DNA of 64,000 nucleotides. Source: UBA4582 sp964228885 (GTDB lineage: Bacteria > Pseudomonadota > Gammaproteobacteria > Pseudomonadales > Azotimanducaceae). Shown piece by piece: positions 55,275-64,000 of this stretch. The translations under genes and the position numbers were made by a program. The stretch covers positions 44,041-108,040 of the forward strand of contig CAXRCG010000064.1 in the NCBI GenBank assembly GCA_964228885.1, written 5' to 3'. The notes below the pieces were generated by a model. The model saw nothing but the letters and a program-made list of their open reading frames with translations. It was not told the DNA's origin and searched no databases. Position 1 is the first letter of the stretch. Each line of letters starts with the position of its first letter.

Positions 55275-56408
55275 CTAGTCAGTGAGTGTATCGATAAATT
55301 TTTTCACGCCATCTAACCAAGTTGACTGCCGTGGTGATTGCTTGTCGCTTGACTCACCCGCAAATTCCCTCAACAGGTCTTTTTGATTACGCGACAGATT
55401 AACCGGCGTTTCAAGCGTCACTCTACAGTAGAGGTCACCAATACCGCCACCCCTAACCTGAGTGACATTGACGCCCTTACCCCGCAGACGAAATAATTTG
55501 CCGGTTTGAGTCTCCGGCGGGATTTTCAAGTTGACCCGTCCATCAAGCGTGGGCACTTCAAGCTCACCGCCCAATGCTGCATCGACGAAGCTTATCGGCA
55601 CATCACAATACAGGTTCTCGCCTTCACGAGTGAATATTCTGTGGTCCCGAACATTGATTTGAACATACAAATCACCTGCGGGCCCACCATTTGCACCAGC
55701 TTCACCCTGTCCGGCAAGGCGGATTCGATCGCCTGTGTCCACGCCCGGTGGGACTTTAACCGACAACGTTTTCTGCTCTTCGGTTCTGCCCTGACCACGA
55801 CACTTTGTACATGGATCAGTGATCATTTTCCCGGTGCCTCGACAACGGGGACAGGTTTGCTGAATAGAGAAAAAGCCCTGCCTAGCAGTGACCTGACCCA
55901 TACCGGCGCACTGAACACATTCGGTTGGGGCACTGCCTTTTTTAGCGCCTGACCCTAGGCATTCGTTACATTCAACCTGAGTGGGGATTTTGATCTTGGG
56001 GTTGGTGCCTTTAACAGCAGCTTCGAGATCAAGATCAAGAATATATTTGAGATCAGAGCCTCGGTGGACTTGGCTTCTACCACCACGACCACCGCCACCG
56101 CTAAATATATCGCCGAAAACATCTTCGAAAATCGACCCAAAGTTACCATTACCGCCGCCGAAACCACCGCCCATATTACCTTCGAGCCCAGCGTGACCGA
56201 ACTGGTCATAGGCTGATTTCTTCTCGGCATCCATCAATACTTCAGCGGCTTCGCTTGCCTCTTTAAACTTCTCTTCGGCTTTAGCGTCGTCAGGGTTGCG
56301 GTCAGGATGGTGTTTCATCGCCAATCGACGATACGCTTTCTTTATCTCCTGCTCTGAGGAATCCCGGGATACACCGAGCACTTCGTAATAGTCTCTTTTA
56401 TTCGCCAT
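55275..56408 (-). CDS. dnaJ: Chaperone DnaJ
   Basis: A 377-residue Hsp40 co-chaperone. It has a J domain with the HPD motif (MKHHPDRNPDD) and a Gly-rich linker (GGGFGGGNGNFG...). Four CxxCxGxG zinc repeats follow: CNECLGSG, CVQCAGMG, CPRCRGTG and CTKCRGQG. The substrate-binding domains are C-terminal. It stimulates DnaK ATPase and delivers clients. Confidence 0.97.
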   Translation of the reverse strand: MANKRDYYEVLGVSRDSSEQEIKKAYRRLAMKHHPDRNPDDAKAEEKFKEASEAAEVLMDAEKKSAYDQFGHAGLEGNMGGGFGGGNGNFGSIFEDVFGDIFSGGGGRGGRSQVHRGSDLKYILDLDLEAAVKGTNPKIKIPTQVECNECLGSGAKKGSAPTECVQCAGMGQVTARQGFFSIQQTCPRCRGTGKMITDPCTKCRGQGRTEEQKTLSVKVPPGVDTGDRIRLAGQGEAGANGGPAGDLYVQINVRDHRIFTREGENLYCDVPISFVDAALGGELEVPTLDGRVNLKIPPETQTGKLFRLRGKGVNVTQVRGGGIGDLYCRVTLETPVNLSRNQKDLLREFAGESSDKQSPRQSTWLDGVKKFIDTLTD

Positions 56409-56473
56409 TTTTCTTCGAACATTCCTATAGCTCGGGGCGCGGATTATCCGCTATGTCAGCGCTGTGAGCGCAC

Positions 56474-56497
56474 ATCATGCCCGTTTCCGAGCATGAT
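56474..56497 (-). other. Stem-loop between dnaK and dnaJ
   Basis: ATCATGCTCG and CGGGCATGAT pair over ten positions (one T-G) with a GAAA tetraloop, just after the dnaK stop. No T-run follows, so it may mark mRNA processing or partial termination that lowers dnaJ expression. Confidence 0.55.
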
Positions 56498-56500
56498 CTG

Positions 56501-58432
56501 TTACTTTTCGTCTTTAACTTCTTCGAACTCGGCATCGACCGCATCAGGATCACCGCCGGCATCACCACTCATGTCTGGTCCCGCACCTTCAGGTCCGGCA
56601 CCTGCTTCCTGTGCCTGTTCAGCATACATACGCTGAGCCAACTCAGACGACGCTTCTGTAAGCGCCAGTGTCTTTGCCTCAATCGCTTCCTTGTCATCAC
56701 CTTTCAGCGCTTCTTCAAGTTCACCTGCCGCCGTTTCAATGGCGGCTTTCTCTTCTTCAGAGGCTTTATCTCCGGCCTCCTCAAGTGTCTTTCGTGTCGC
56801 ATGCAACATGCCATCGCCCTGATTACGCGCAGTAATCAATTCTTCGAACTTAAGATCATCCTCAGCATGCGCTTCGGCGTCCCGAACCATCTGATCGATC
56901 TCTTCGTCCGAAAGCCCAGAAGAAGCCTTGATGACAATCGACTGCTCCTTGCCCGTTGCTTTGTCCTTGGCTGACACATTCAGGATACCGTTTGCATCAA
57001 GATCGAAACTCACCTCAATCTGTGGTGTCCCTCTTGGCGCGGGTGGAATGTCTGCCAGATCAAACCGGCCCAAAGATTTATTTTGGGTCGCTTGTTTACG
57101 CTCGCCCTGAACCACGTGAATGGTTACCGCCGGCTGATTGTCATCTGCTGTTGAGAAAACCTGCGATTTCTTGGTTGGAATCGTGGTGTTTTTCTCAATC
57201 AACGGGCTCATAACACCACCCATGGTCTCAATACCCAGAGATAGCGGCGTGACATCCAGCAGCAATACATCGGTCACATCACCAGCCAATACCGCCGCTT
57301 GAATTGACGCGCCCATCGCTACTGCTTCGTCAGGGTTGACGTCTTTTCGCGGGTCTTTGCCGAAAAACTCTTTAACTTTCTTCTGAACCAAAGGCATGCG
57401 CGTTTGACCACCGACAAGGATGATATCGTTAACTTCAGATACACCCAATCCAGCATCTTTCAGCGCGACTCGCAGAGGCTCGATGGTTCGGTCGACGAGA
57501 TCTTCAACCAACGACTCGAGTTTTGCCTGTGTGATTTTGATCACCAAGTGCTTCGGCCCAGAGGCGTCAGCCGTGATGTAGGGCAAATTAACTTCTGTTT
57601 GTTGACTGGTGGACAGCTCAATCTTTGCTTTCTCAGCGGCTTCTTTCAATCTTTGCAGCGCTAAGGGGTCGTTATGGAGGTCCATACCTTCCTGCTGCTT
57701 GAACTCATCAGCAAGATAGTCGATCAACCGCAGGTCAAAATCTTCCCCGCCTAGGAATGTATCCCCGTTTGTGGACAACACTTCAAATTGCTTCTCGCCG
57801 TCTACATCTGCGATTTCAATAATCGAGATATCAAATGTACCACCACCCAAGTCATAAACAGCAATTGTCGAATCGCCAACAGACTTATCCATGCCGTAGG
57901 CCAATGCTGCTGCGGTTGGCTCATTGATTATTCGCTTAACCTCTAGACCAGCAATCCTACCCGCGTCTTTTGTCGCCTGACGCTGAGAATCGTTGAAATA
58001 CGCCGGCACGGTAATCACAGCTTCTGTGACCTCCTCACCAAGATAGTCCTCGGCCGTCTTCTTCATCTTGCCCAACACCTGAGCTGACACCTGAGGCGGT
58101 GCCATTTTCTGCTCCTTCACCTCAACCCAAGCATCACTGTTATCAGCTTTAACGATGCTGTAAGGCACCATTTTTATGTCGCGCTGGACAACTTCATCGT
58201 CGAATTGACGGCCAATCAGCCGTTTGACTGCGAACAGCGTGTTCTGGGGGTTCGTGACAGACTGCCGTTTCGCTGACTGGCCGACCAACACTTCATCATC
58301 ATCGGCATAGCCTATGATCGACGGAGTCGTTCTGTCACCTTCAGCATTTTCAATGATCTTAGAGCTTGTTCCTTCCATCACAGCAACACAGGAATTTGTT
58401 GTGCCCAGATCGATTCCGATTATCTTACCCAT
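56501..58432 (-). CDS. dnaK: Chaperone DnaK (Hsp70)
   Basis: A 643-residue Hsp70. IGIDLGTTNSCVAVMEG is at the N-terminus and IAVYDLGGGTFDISIIE in the ATPase. VGGQTRMPLVQ, the interdomain linker DVLLLDVTPLSLGIET and the acidic terminal EEVKDEK are also typical. It refolds proteins with DnaJ and GrpE. Confidence 0.98.
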   Translation of the reverse strand: MGKIIGIDLGTTNSCVAVMEGTSSKIIENAEGDRTTPSIIGYADDDEVLVGQSAKRQSVTNPQNTLFAVKRLIGRQFDDEVVQRDIKMVPYSIVKADNSDAWVEVKEQKMAPPQVSAQVLGKMKKTAEDYLGEEVTEAVITVPAYFNDSQRQATKDAGRIAGLEVKRIINEPTAAALAYGMDKSVGDSTIAVYDLGGGTFDISIIEIADVDGEKQFEVLSTNGDTFLGGEDFDLRLIDYLADEFKQQEGMDLHNDPLALQRLKEAAEKAKIELSTSQQTEVNLPYITADASGPKHLVIKITQAKLESLVEDLVDRTIEPLRVALKDAGLGVSEVNDIILVGGQTRMPLVQKKVKEFFGKDPRKDVNPDEAVAMGASIQAAVLAGDVTDVLLLDVTPLSLGIETMGGVMSPLIEKNTTIPTKKSQVFSTADDNQPAVTIHVVQGERKQATQNKSLGRFDLADIPPAPRGTPQIEVSFDLDANGILNVSAKDKATGKEQSIVIKASSGLSDEEIDQMVRDAEAHAEDDLKFEELITARNQGDGMLHATRKTLEEAGDKASEEEKAAIETAAGELEEALKGDDKEAIEAKTLALTEASSELAQRMYAEQAQEAGAGPEGAGPDMSGDAGGDPDAVDAEFEEVKDEK

Positions 58433-58525
58433 CTCAATTCTCCACTTTTCACTGCCCGCAAAACGGGCTTAATTTTTGACCAGACTTGCCAGCAGTCATT
58501 GGCTTGCCTTGCGTACTGGTTACCT

Positions 58526-58553
58526 ATATTGGATTTACCGAAAAAAATTCAAG
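58526..58553 (-). promoter_or_regulatory. Candidate sigma-32 promoter of dnaK
   Basis: On the minus strand CTTGAAT (58553-58547) and TCCAATAT (58533-58526; consensus CCCCATNT, six of eight) have a 13-base spacer in the grpE-dnaK gap. A GCCCG-TTTTG-CGGGC hairpin lies further down the leader. Confidence 0.55.
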
Positions 58554-58591
58554 ATGCGAATTGTTGACTTTTTCAGTAAGTTTTTACTTTT

Positions 58592-59266
58592 CTATACGGT
58601 CTCATCAATCGAAGGCGAAACACCTTTCGAAACCATTACCATCGCTGGTCGGACCAACCGCCCGTTTAACTGATACCCCTTTTGGATCACAGCAACGACA
58701 GAGTTGGGTTCCATGTCGGGGTTCTCAACCATCGACATCGCCTGATGCAGATTAGGATCAAACGGTTCGCCATGGGGATCTACCACCGCAACATTCTCTT
58801 TGCCGAGGGTGTCAAGAAACATTTTGTGGCACAGCCCTACGCCATCGAGCACGGCCTTGGCGGAGTGATCTTGATCGAGGTCTTTTACTAATTCGGATGA
58901 CTCGAGTGCTTTTTCAAGACTATCTATGACTGGCAACAGGTTTTGTATCAGCTTCTCGGCACCAAATTTGTGCGCATGCTCCACATCTTTTGCTGCTCTC
59001 CTTCGCACATTTTGCATTTCAGCTTCTGCGCGAAGTGCCGCATCTCTGAATTTGGCAGACTCTTCCCTCGCATTTTCGGCATCTTTGAACAACTCAGCTT
59101 TCGACATATCGGCGAGCTCGACCGCCTCTTCAGGGGCTTCAGCTGCTTCCGATGAGTCGGCTTCGCTGGCCGCCTCTTCTAACGCCTCACTGTCTACTTC
59201 GGCGTCTATTATTACTTCTTCTTCTGCGTTGATCGCAGATTCATTTTCGTTCTTAGGATTACTCAT
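58592..59266 (-). CDS. grpE: Nucleotide exchange factor GrpE
   Basis: A 224-residue GrpE with a long acidic N-terminal region (about 1-60, rich in Glu/Asp/Ala). The dimeric coiled-coil follows, then the beta domain with NLHQAMSMVENPD and VIQKGYQLNGRLVRPAMVMVS. It exchanges ADP on DnaK. Confidence 0.97.
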   Translation of the reverse strand: MSNPKNENESAINAEEEVIIDAEVDSEALEEAASEADSSEAAEAPEEAVELADMSKAELFKDAENAREESAKFRDAALRAEAEMQNVRRRAAKDVEHAHKFGAEKLIQNLLPVIDSLEKALESSELVKDLDQDHSAKAVLDGVGLCHKMFLDTLGKENVAVVDPHGEPFDPNLHQAMSMVENPDMEPNSVVAVIQKGYQLNGRLVRPAMVMVSKGVSPSIDETV

Positions 59267-59303
59267 CCCCAGGCTCCATGTTTCAAGGTCTGAAGTTTCC
59301 CAT

Positions 59304-59332
59304 ATATGGGGATAGGCCCTACAGGATTCAAG
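59304..59332 (-). promoter_or_regulatory. Sigma-32 heat-shock promoter of grpE
   Basis: On the minus strand CTTGAAT (59332-59326) and CCCCATAT (59311-59304) are 14 bases apart. The -10 matches the CCCCATNT consensus completely. It lies 38 bases before the grpE start codon. Confidence 0.83.
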
Positions 59333-59407
59333 GGGATCCAGAGATTCTGATCGGATTAAGAAGTTTCCGTGACTATAGGCTTTATTTTCAAGCGAGAATT
59401 GAGGGGA

Positions 59408-60457
59408 TCAGTTCCTCGTTTGACTCGTACCGAGCGCCGCACTGAGTATCCTAGCGGTAGCGTCGACAATGGGAATGATTCTGTTATAGGCCATGCGCGT
59501 TGGACCAATCACACCCAATACGCCCACCAGTTCCCCCTCTACCTGGTAAGGTGAAGTGACGAGGCTACATTCATCCAACAGCTCGTAACCAGACTCTTCA
59601 CCGATAAATAGCTGAATACCTTCTGACTCCATACATCGATCAAGCAAATGCAGAATATCACCTTTAAGCGAAAAAGCCCTGAACATGTTCCGGATGTCCT
59701 CGAGGGCCTGTCCATTCGAGGCTTCGACCAGGTTTTCCTGCCCGGCGATCACATAGTCGCTTTTTGAGTCCGGCTCGAGAGCTTTTTCGGCCATTTCAAG
59801 CGTCGTCATCATCAAGCCGTTCATGCTTTCACGGTCAGACTTCATAGAAGAGATAATTTGATCGCGGATCCTCGTGATCGATTTGCCCGTGTATGCCTGG
59901 TTAATGAAATTTGATGCCTCTTTGAGCTCAATTTCGCTGTACTCTTTCGTCGTATAGATGATCCGATTTTGAACCTCGTGATCATCGAGCACCAATATGA
60001 CCAGCACGCGATTGTCGTTTAACGGCAGAAACTCAACGTGCCGCAACAACGTCTGATCACGGCGAGGAATTGTCACCAGACCGGCCATCTGAGAAACCTC
60101 GGAAAGAATACTTGACGCAGATTCAACCAATTCATGCGCGGACATATCCGGGTCGAGCTGGTCGCTCAGACGCTGGATCTCCAACTGCGCCATGGGCTCA
60201 ACTTGAATGAGGCTGTCAACAAAAAACCGATAGCCAAGCGGTGTTGGGACTCTGCCCGCGGATTTGTGAGGAGAGGTCACAAATCCGCGCTCTTCTAGGT
60301 CAGCCATGACATTGCGCACCGTCGCTGAACTGACATTAATCTCTGAAAATTCGGCGAGGGACTTTGACCCGATAGGGCTCCCCTCCGCGACATAACGTTC
60401 GACAAGGTTTTTGAATAGCATTTGAGCCTTTTCGCTAACTTCACTCTCGCGGTTCAT
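59408..60457 (-). CDS. hrcA: Heat-inducible transcription repressor HrcA
   Basis: A 349-residue repressor. The N-terminal winged helix has GSKSLAEFSEINVSSATVRN and the MADLEERGFVTSPHKSAGRVPT block. The C-terminal region contains GPTRMAYNRIIPIVDATARIL. Family knowledge: it binds the CIRCE operator (TTAGCACTC-N9-GAGTGCTAA). I see no CIRCE before hrcA, grpE or dnaK. It is absent from E. coli; here it heads the grpE-dnaK-dnaJ cluster and is divergent from recN. Confidence 0.95.
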   Translation of the reverse strand: MNRESEVSEKAQMLFKNLVERYVAEGSPIGSKSLAEFSEINVSSATVRNVMADLEERGFVTSPHKSAGRVPTPLGYRFFVDSLIQVEPMAQLEIQRLSDQLDPDMSAHELVESASSILSEVSQMAGLVTIPRRDQTLLRHVEFLPLNDNRVLVILVLDDHEVQNRIIYTTKEYSEIELKEASNFINQAYTGKSITRIRDQIISSMKSDRESMNGLMMTTLEMAEKALEPDSKSDYVIAGQENLVEASNGQALEDIRNMFRAFSLKGDILHLLDRCMESEGIQLFIGEESGYELLDECSLVTSPYQVEGELVGVLGVIGPTRMAYNRIIPIVDATARILSAALGTSQTRN

Positions 60458-60603
60458 CTCTACCTACTCAACCAACCAATTATGAAGTGAATATAACCAA
60501 GCCTTATCTCATTCATCAAGCATCGATTAAAATTAACGTGTTTTAGTGCAATTTGGAAACAGGGTCATTGCAGTGAAGTGCCCGAGTAACGTTTAATTAG
60601 CCG

Positions 60604-62322
60604 ATGCTAATTTACCTGAAAGTTCAGAACTTCGCGCTTGTGAACCAGCTGGAGCTTGATTTCGATAGTGGCATGAGCGTCATCAGCGGAGAAACCGGTG
60701 CAGGCAAGTCCATCATACTGGATGCGCTTGGGCTGTGCTTGGGGGATCGTGCCGATGTTGGCTTTATCGGCAGCCATGCAGAAAAGGCTGAGATTCATGC
60801 AACCTTTGAACTGGGGCCTCGCCAAGTTAGCGGCAAAAAACAGCAAAAGTCTGAAAATGATCAGGTGATAGACTGGTTACAAAAACGCGACTTACTCACC
60901 GACGACGCGGAATGTATTCTTCGCCGGGTGATTGGCAAAGATGGGCGTTCGCGGGGCTTTATTAACGGCGCGCCCAGCACTGTTGCTGATATGAAGGCGC
61001 TCGGTGAAATGTTAATCGATATACACTCTCAGCACGAACATCAATCGCTGCTGAAAAAAGACACCCATCGTCGGCTACTCGATGACTTTGGCAACTTGAC
61101 CACACAGGCGCAGTCCGTCACAAGCCTTGCCCGCCAATACCAGATCACGTTCGAGAAACTTAAGGAAATCACCTCCGCCAGTGAAGAGCGGGCGGCGCAA
61201 TTTCAACTGCTGTCGTATCAGGTGCTCGAACTGAACGAACTGGCGATAGAAGCTGATGAACATGTCTTGCTGGAACAGGAGCAAAAACGGTTAAACAGCG
61301 CAGAAACGATCCTCACGAATTGTCATAGCGCTGCCGAAATTTGCAGCGGCAGCAACGATAACGGCGGCAACATTCGTGATCAACTAGCGCATGCCATCGC
61401 CCTGCTATCCCGCGCAGATCTTCCCGACCTGCAACCAATTATCGAACTTTTTTCAAGCGGCCAAATTCAACTTGAAGAGGCTATCGCCGACCTCGCACGT
61501 TTTACAGAGACATTTGAAGCGGATCCAGCGCGCCTGCAAGTCGTTGAGGCGCGCCTGAGCGAAATTTACGAAACCGCGAGAAAACACAGAATACAACCAG
61601 TCGAAATCCCCGATTTTCACCAAAGGATTGCTGCTGAACTCGACGCGATTAGCCATTCTGAAGCGGATATTTCTGCGTTAACCGCAAGTCTTGCGGAACA
61701 AAAGTCCGCCTACGACAAAGAAGCTTTGAAACTCAGCAAATCGCGAACCCAAGCAGCCCGGGCATTGGAAACCGCAGTTGATAAACAACTTGCGAAGCTT
61801 GGCATGAACGGCGCTACTTTTAAAATTGATCTAAAACTGCGGGATACCGCCACGCCCTCTGTCAGGGGTCTTGAAGAGATCGAATTCCTCATCAGCACAA
61901 ATCCCGGGCAACCGCCCAGATCACTTAACAAAGTTGCCTCTGGCGGAGAGCTGTCGCGCATCAGTCTCGCCATTCAGGTTGTCACTGCAGACACATCGCA
62001 AGTGCCTACGCTGATTTTTGATGAGGTCGATGTGGGTATTGGAGGTGCGGTTGCTGAAGTCGTCGGCAGCTTATTGAGACAGCTGGGGAAGAAAGCGCAG
62101 ATCGTGTGCGTCACGCACCTACCGCAGGTCGCGTCCCAAGGCCACCACCACTATCTGGTCGCCAAGGCAGGCACAAAAAAGCAAGTAACAACCGACATCG
62201 TTGCTTTGAACAAAACATCGAGAATCGAGGAAATTGCAAGGATGCTTGGTGGTATCGACCTGACCCAGCAGTCGATGGCTCATGCGAAGGAAATGTTTGA
62301 GCTCGCCCAGATCGAAAACTAA
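60604..62322 (+). CDS. recN: DNA repair protein RecN
   Basis: A 572-residue SMC-like ATPase for double-strand-break repair. The Walker A site is ISGETGAGKSI near residue 30, central coiled coils span about 150-370, and the C-terminal signature is VASGGELSRISLAIQ with Walker B TLIFDEVDVGIGG. It starts with ATG. No LexA operator is visible upstream, although recN is SOS-controlled in E. coli. Confidence 0.97.
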   Translation: MLIYLKVQNFALVNQLELDFDSGMSVISGETGAGKSIILDALGLCLGDRADVGFIGSHAEKAEIHATFELGPRQVSGKKQQKSENDQVIDWLQKRDLLTDDAECILRRVIGKDGRSRGFINGAPSTVADMKALGEMLIDIHSQHEHQSLLKKDTHRRLLDDFGNLTTQAQSVTSLARQYQITFEKLKEITSASEERAAQFQLLSYQVLELNELAIEADEHVLLEQEQKRLNSAETILTNCHSAAEICSGSNDNGGNIRDQLAHAIALLSRADLPDLQPIIELFSSGQIQLEEAIADLARFTETFEADPARLQVVEARLSEIYETARKHRIQPVEIPDFHQRIAAELDAISHSEADISALTASLAEQKSAYDKEALKLSKSRTQAARALETAVDKQLAKLGMNGATFKIDLKLRDTATPSVRGLEEIEFLISTNPGQPPRSLNKVASGGELSRISLAIQVVTADTSQVPTLIFDEVDVGIGGAVAEVVGSLLRQLGKKAQIVCVTHLPQVASQGHHHYLVAKAGTKKQVTTDIVALNKTSRIEEIARMLGGIDLTQQSMAHAKEMFELAQIEN

Positions 62323-62341
62323 GCAAAGCTGCGTTTTGGGG

Positions 62342-62755
62342 CTATCGGCATTCTGTGCAGAGGCCGTACATATTTAGGTTGTGGTCTGTGAGTTCAAACC
62401 CAAGCTTTTCCGCAACGACTTTTTGCCTCGCCTCGATTTCTTCATCATGGAACTCTTCTACCCTGCCACACTTCACACAAACAACATGATCGTGGTGATT
62501 ATCGGAAGATAACTCAAAGACCGAGTGACCGCCTTCGAAATGATGTCGCACGACTAAACCTGCTGTCTCAAATTGCGTGAGAACACGATAAACTGTCGCC
62601 AACCCAATCTCTTCACCTTTAGTCAACAACATTTTGTAGACATCCTCCGCACTAACGTGATGCACCGATGAACTTTCAAGCAACTCAAGGATCTTAAGCC
62701 GGGGTAGCGTGATTTTTAGACCCGCATTTTTTAAGTCTTGAGAATCTGTTGCCAT
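62342..62755 (-). CDS. fur: Ferric uptake regulator Fur
   Basis: A 137-residue metal-sensing repressor. LKITLPRLKILELLE and IGLATVYRVLTQFETAGLV form the DNA-binding domain, HHDHVVCVKCGRVEEF carries metal ligands and a CxxC pair, and a second CxxC is in the terminal GLCTECR. It uses Fe2+ to repress iron-uptake genes. The start is ATG 62755 (MATDSQDLKNAGL); the open frame extends 70 codons upstream into the divergent bamE region. Confidence 0.96.
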   Translation of the reverse strand: MATDSQDLKNAGLKITLPRLKILELLESSSVHHVSAEDVYKMLLTKGEEIGLATVYRVLTQFETAGLVVRHHFEGGHSVFELSSDNHHDHVVCVKCGRVEEFHDEEIEARQKVVAEKLGFELTDHNLNMYGLCTECR

Positions 62756-62834
62756 GGTGGTTTCGTCGCTCGCAGGATAAACTGGGTGTCTAGTATCTAA
62801 GCTTTTTTTAACAATTGGAAGGACAGGCAGTATT

Positions 62835-63242
62835 TTGATTGCTCGAATAACAAACATTTTCCTCAACGCAACCGGGCTCAACCGATTGGCTGTGATTTTT
62901 CTTACCTTCGCATTACTTGCTGGCTGCTCCACATTACGATTTCCCGGCGTCCACCGAATTACCATTCAACAAGGTAATGTGATCACTCAAACAATGATTG
63001 ATAAATTAAAACCCGGGATGACCAGAAGTCAGGTGCGTTTCGTGTTGGGCAATCCAGTCCTTGATGATTCGCTCAACAGGGACAGGTGGGACTACGTTTA
63101 TACAGTACAACTTGCCGGCGACGCCCCGACACAGGCAGTGCTCCAGGTTTACTTCGTCGAGGAGCGACTGAGTCACTTTAAGGGGGATTTCATTCCCACA
63201 GACGAGAAACCCGATCAAGAGCCGATGACTGCGGAGACTTAA
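62835..63242 (+). CDS. bamE: Outer membrane assembly lipoprotein BamE
   Basis: A 135-residue lipoprotein with a hydrophobic signal ending in the lipobox LLAGC at Cys31. It then has the BamE core LKPGMTRSQVRFVLGNPVLDD and the RWDYVYT strand. It is part of the BAM complex that inserts outer-membrane proteins. The start appears to be TTG 62835; no ATG fits. It is divergent from fur and overlaps the convergent rnfH by four bases. Confidence 0.94.
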   Translation: MIARITNIFLNATGLNRLAVIFLTFALLAGCSTLRFPGVHRITIQQGNVITQTMIDKLKPGMTRSQVRFVLGNPVLDDSLNRDRWDYVYTVQLAGDAPTQAVLQVYFVEERLSHFKGDFIPTDEKPDQEPMTAET

Positions 63243-63568
63243 CCCTCCTGTACTTCCTTCTTCTTTTTGCGCTTGGCACGCAACCGACGTGCCTCCATCG
63301 GGCTAATCAATAGCGGCCGGTATATCTCAACACGATCGCCGTCTTTTATTACCGCGTGCTCCGGAGTCAAAGTGCCATAAATACCATATGAAATTTCATT
63401 CATATCCAGCGAAGGAAACAACGACAGAATATTGCTCGAAGACACCGCATCACCCAGCGTACTGCCGACCGGCAGCCGCAAAGCAATTACTTCCTGAATC
63501 CCTTCAACGGCACAGGCAACCTCAACTTCTATCATCTCAACACTCTCATTGTTTTCTACGTTAGCCAT
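63239..63568 (-). CDS. rnfH: RnfH-family ubiquitin-fold protein
   Basis: A 109-residue protein with the beta-grasp RnfH domain. EMIEVEVACAVEGIQEVIALRLPVGSTLGDAV is the first half (shown by IEVEVACA and the LRLPVGST turn), and RVEIYRPLLISPMEARRLRAKR the C-terminal signature. Its function is unclear. It starts with ATG 63568, overlapping the end of ratA by eight bases, the usual ratA-rnfH pair. Confidence 0.92.
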   Translation of the reverse strand: MANVENNESVEMIEVEVACAVEGIQEVIALRLPVGSTLGDAVSSSNILSLFPSLDMNEISYGIYGTLTPEHAVIKDGDRVEIYRPLLISPMEARRLRAKRKKKKEVQEG

Positions 63569-64000
63569 AAATTCGCTCGGCCCGATCACAAAAGGCATCA
63601 ACCATTTTGTCACTGGCGACCCCAAAGACCTTTCCCAGCGTCGCATTCATCACACGGCTATTTAATTCGAACTCCAGCCTAATAAAAACACGGCAGCCAT
63701 CGTCTCCGAGCGCTTGAAGCGACCACAGACCTTTGAGGTGAGAGAACGGACCTTCAACCAGCAGCATCTCCATTTGCCACTGCTCATTAGACGCGCAATC
63801 CCAGATATTTTTGGTTGTGAAGCTCTGTTTCAATCCGGCCTTTTCGATGTCCAGACGGGCAACCATCTCATTTTCTTGACGATTAATTATTTCTGCACCA
63901 CTGCACCACGGCAGAAACGCGGGATAGCCCTCGATGTCATTGATGATCGTAAACATTTGGTCTGACGAATAGGGCACGAGGGCAGAGCGCTCAACAATTT
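63561..64000 (-). CDS. ratA: RatA-type START/COQ10-domain protein, start outside window
   Basis: The frame stays open to the right edge (visible N-terminus ...IVERSALVPYSSDQMF), so a few codons are missing. The START/COQ10 signature is seen in DIEGYPAFLPWCSGAEII and the C-terminal FGVASDKMVDAFCDRAERIYG. In E. coli the homologue RatA is associated with ribosomes, and the family also includes coenzyme Q-binding proteins. It is linked to rnfH by overlap. Confidence 0.93.
   Translation of the reverse strand, partial: IVERSALVPYSSDQMFTIINDIEGYPAFLPWCSGAEIINRQENEMVARLDIEKAGLKQSFTTKNIWDCASNEQWQMEMLLVEGPFSHLKGLWSLQALGDDGCRVFIRLEFELNSRVMNATLGKVFGVASDKMVDAFCDRAERIYG

Noticed and set aside
60458..60603. 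CIRCE element or LexA box in the hrcA-recN gap
   Set aside because: TTTAGTGC and GCAGTGAAGTGC fragments are present but do not form TTAGCACTC-N9-GAGTGCTAA, and no LexA consensus is seen.
62756..62965. Longer Fur with 70 extra N-terminal residues
   Set aside because: The extension overlaps the divergent bamE gene and is unlike any Fur N-terminus; ATG 62755 gives the normal length.

Overview
The window reads as ordinary chromosome of a marine-type gammaproteobacterium related to the Pseudomonas/Cellvibrio lineage. That call rests on gene order. From about 18.4 kb to the right edge the order is aminotransferase, dksA, gluQ, cbrX, cbrA, cbrB, (sRNA), pcnB, pgi, acs, then pnp, rpsO, truB, rbfA, infB, nusA, rimP, tRNA-fMet, tRNA-Leu, secG, tpiA, glmM, ftsH, rlmE, yhbY, greA, carB, carA, dapB, dnaJ, dnaK, grpE, hrcA, recN, fur, bamE, rnfH, ratA. 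As I recall it, this is nearly the Pseudomonas order. Base composition is close to even GC, and TTG or GTG starts supported by a Shine-Dalgarno sequence are common. There are no insertion sequences, prophage genes or CRISPR arrays.

Layout. 1-4.2 kb is accessory metabolism on the minus strand: the N-terminus of a gamma-glutamyltransferase, an FATP-type acyl-CoA synthetase and a cytochrome P450. 4.3-9.4 kb holds a tRNA-Ala/tRNA-Ile pair, tyrS, an M23 peptidase, erpA, a bactofilin and a membrane coiled-coil protein. 9.5-13.2 kb has hemL, a PfkB-family kinase and an FAD amine dehydrogenase. 13.3-19.6 kb has DNA polymerase II and a minus-strand operon of aminotransferase, sfsA and heme-type ABC genes. 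19.8-33 kb carries dksA with a long Lys/Ala-rich extension, gluQ and the CbrXAB carbon-control system with its small RNA, then pcnB, a deoxynucleoside kinase, pgi and acs. 33-64 kb is the long run of translation, RNA-processing, protein-quality-control and pyrimidine/lysine genes.

The strongest non-coding signal lies between cbrB and pcnB. Inverted GTTAC/GTAAC repeats are followed by a sigma-54 promoter and then by a short transcript packed with AANAANAA motifs that ends in a clean intrinsic terminator. It looks like a compact CrcZ-type decoy RNA for Hfq/Crc, driven by CbrB.

Other points stand out. The tRNA-Ile/tRNA-Ala pair next to tyrS has an rRNA-type promoter and a boxA-like element but no 16S or 23S gene, so it looks like a relic of a ribosomal operon. 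DksA is fused to a histone-H1-like repeat domain. folK/panBCD and folP are missing from their usual slots. Intrinsic terminators sit in the leaders of rimP and carA. The initiator tRNA has a U1/U72 pair instead of C1/A72.
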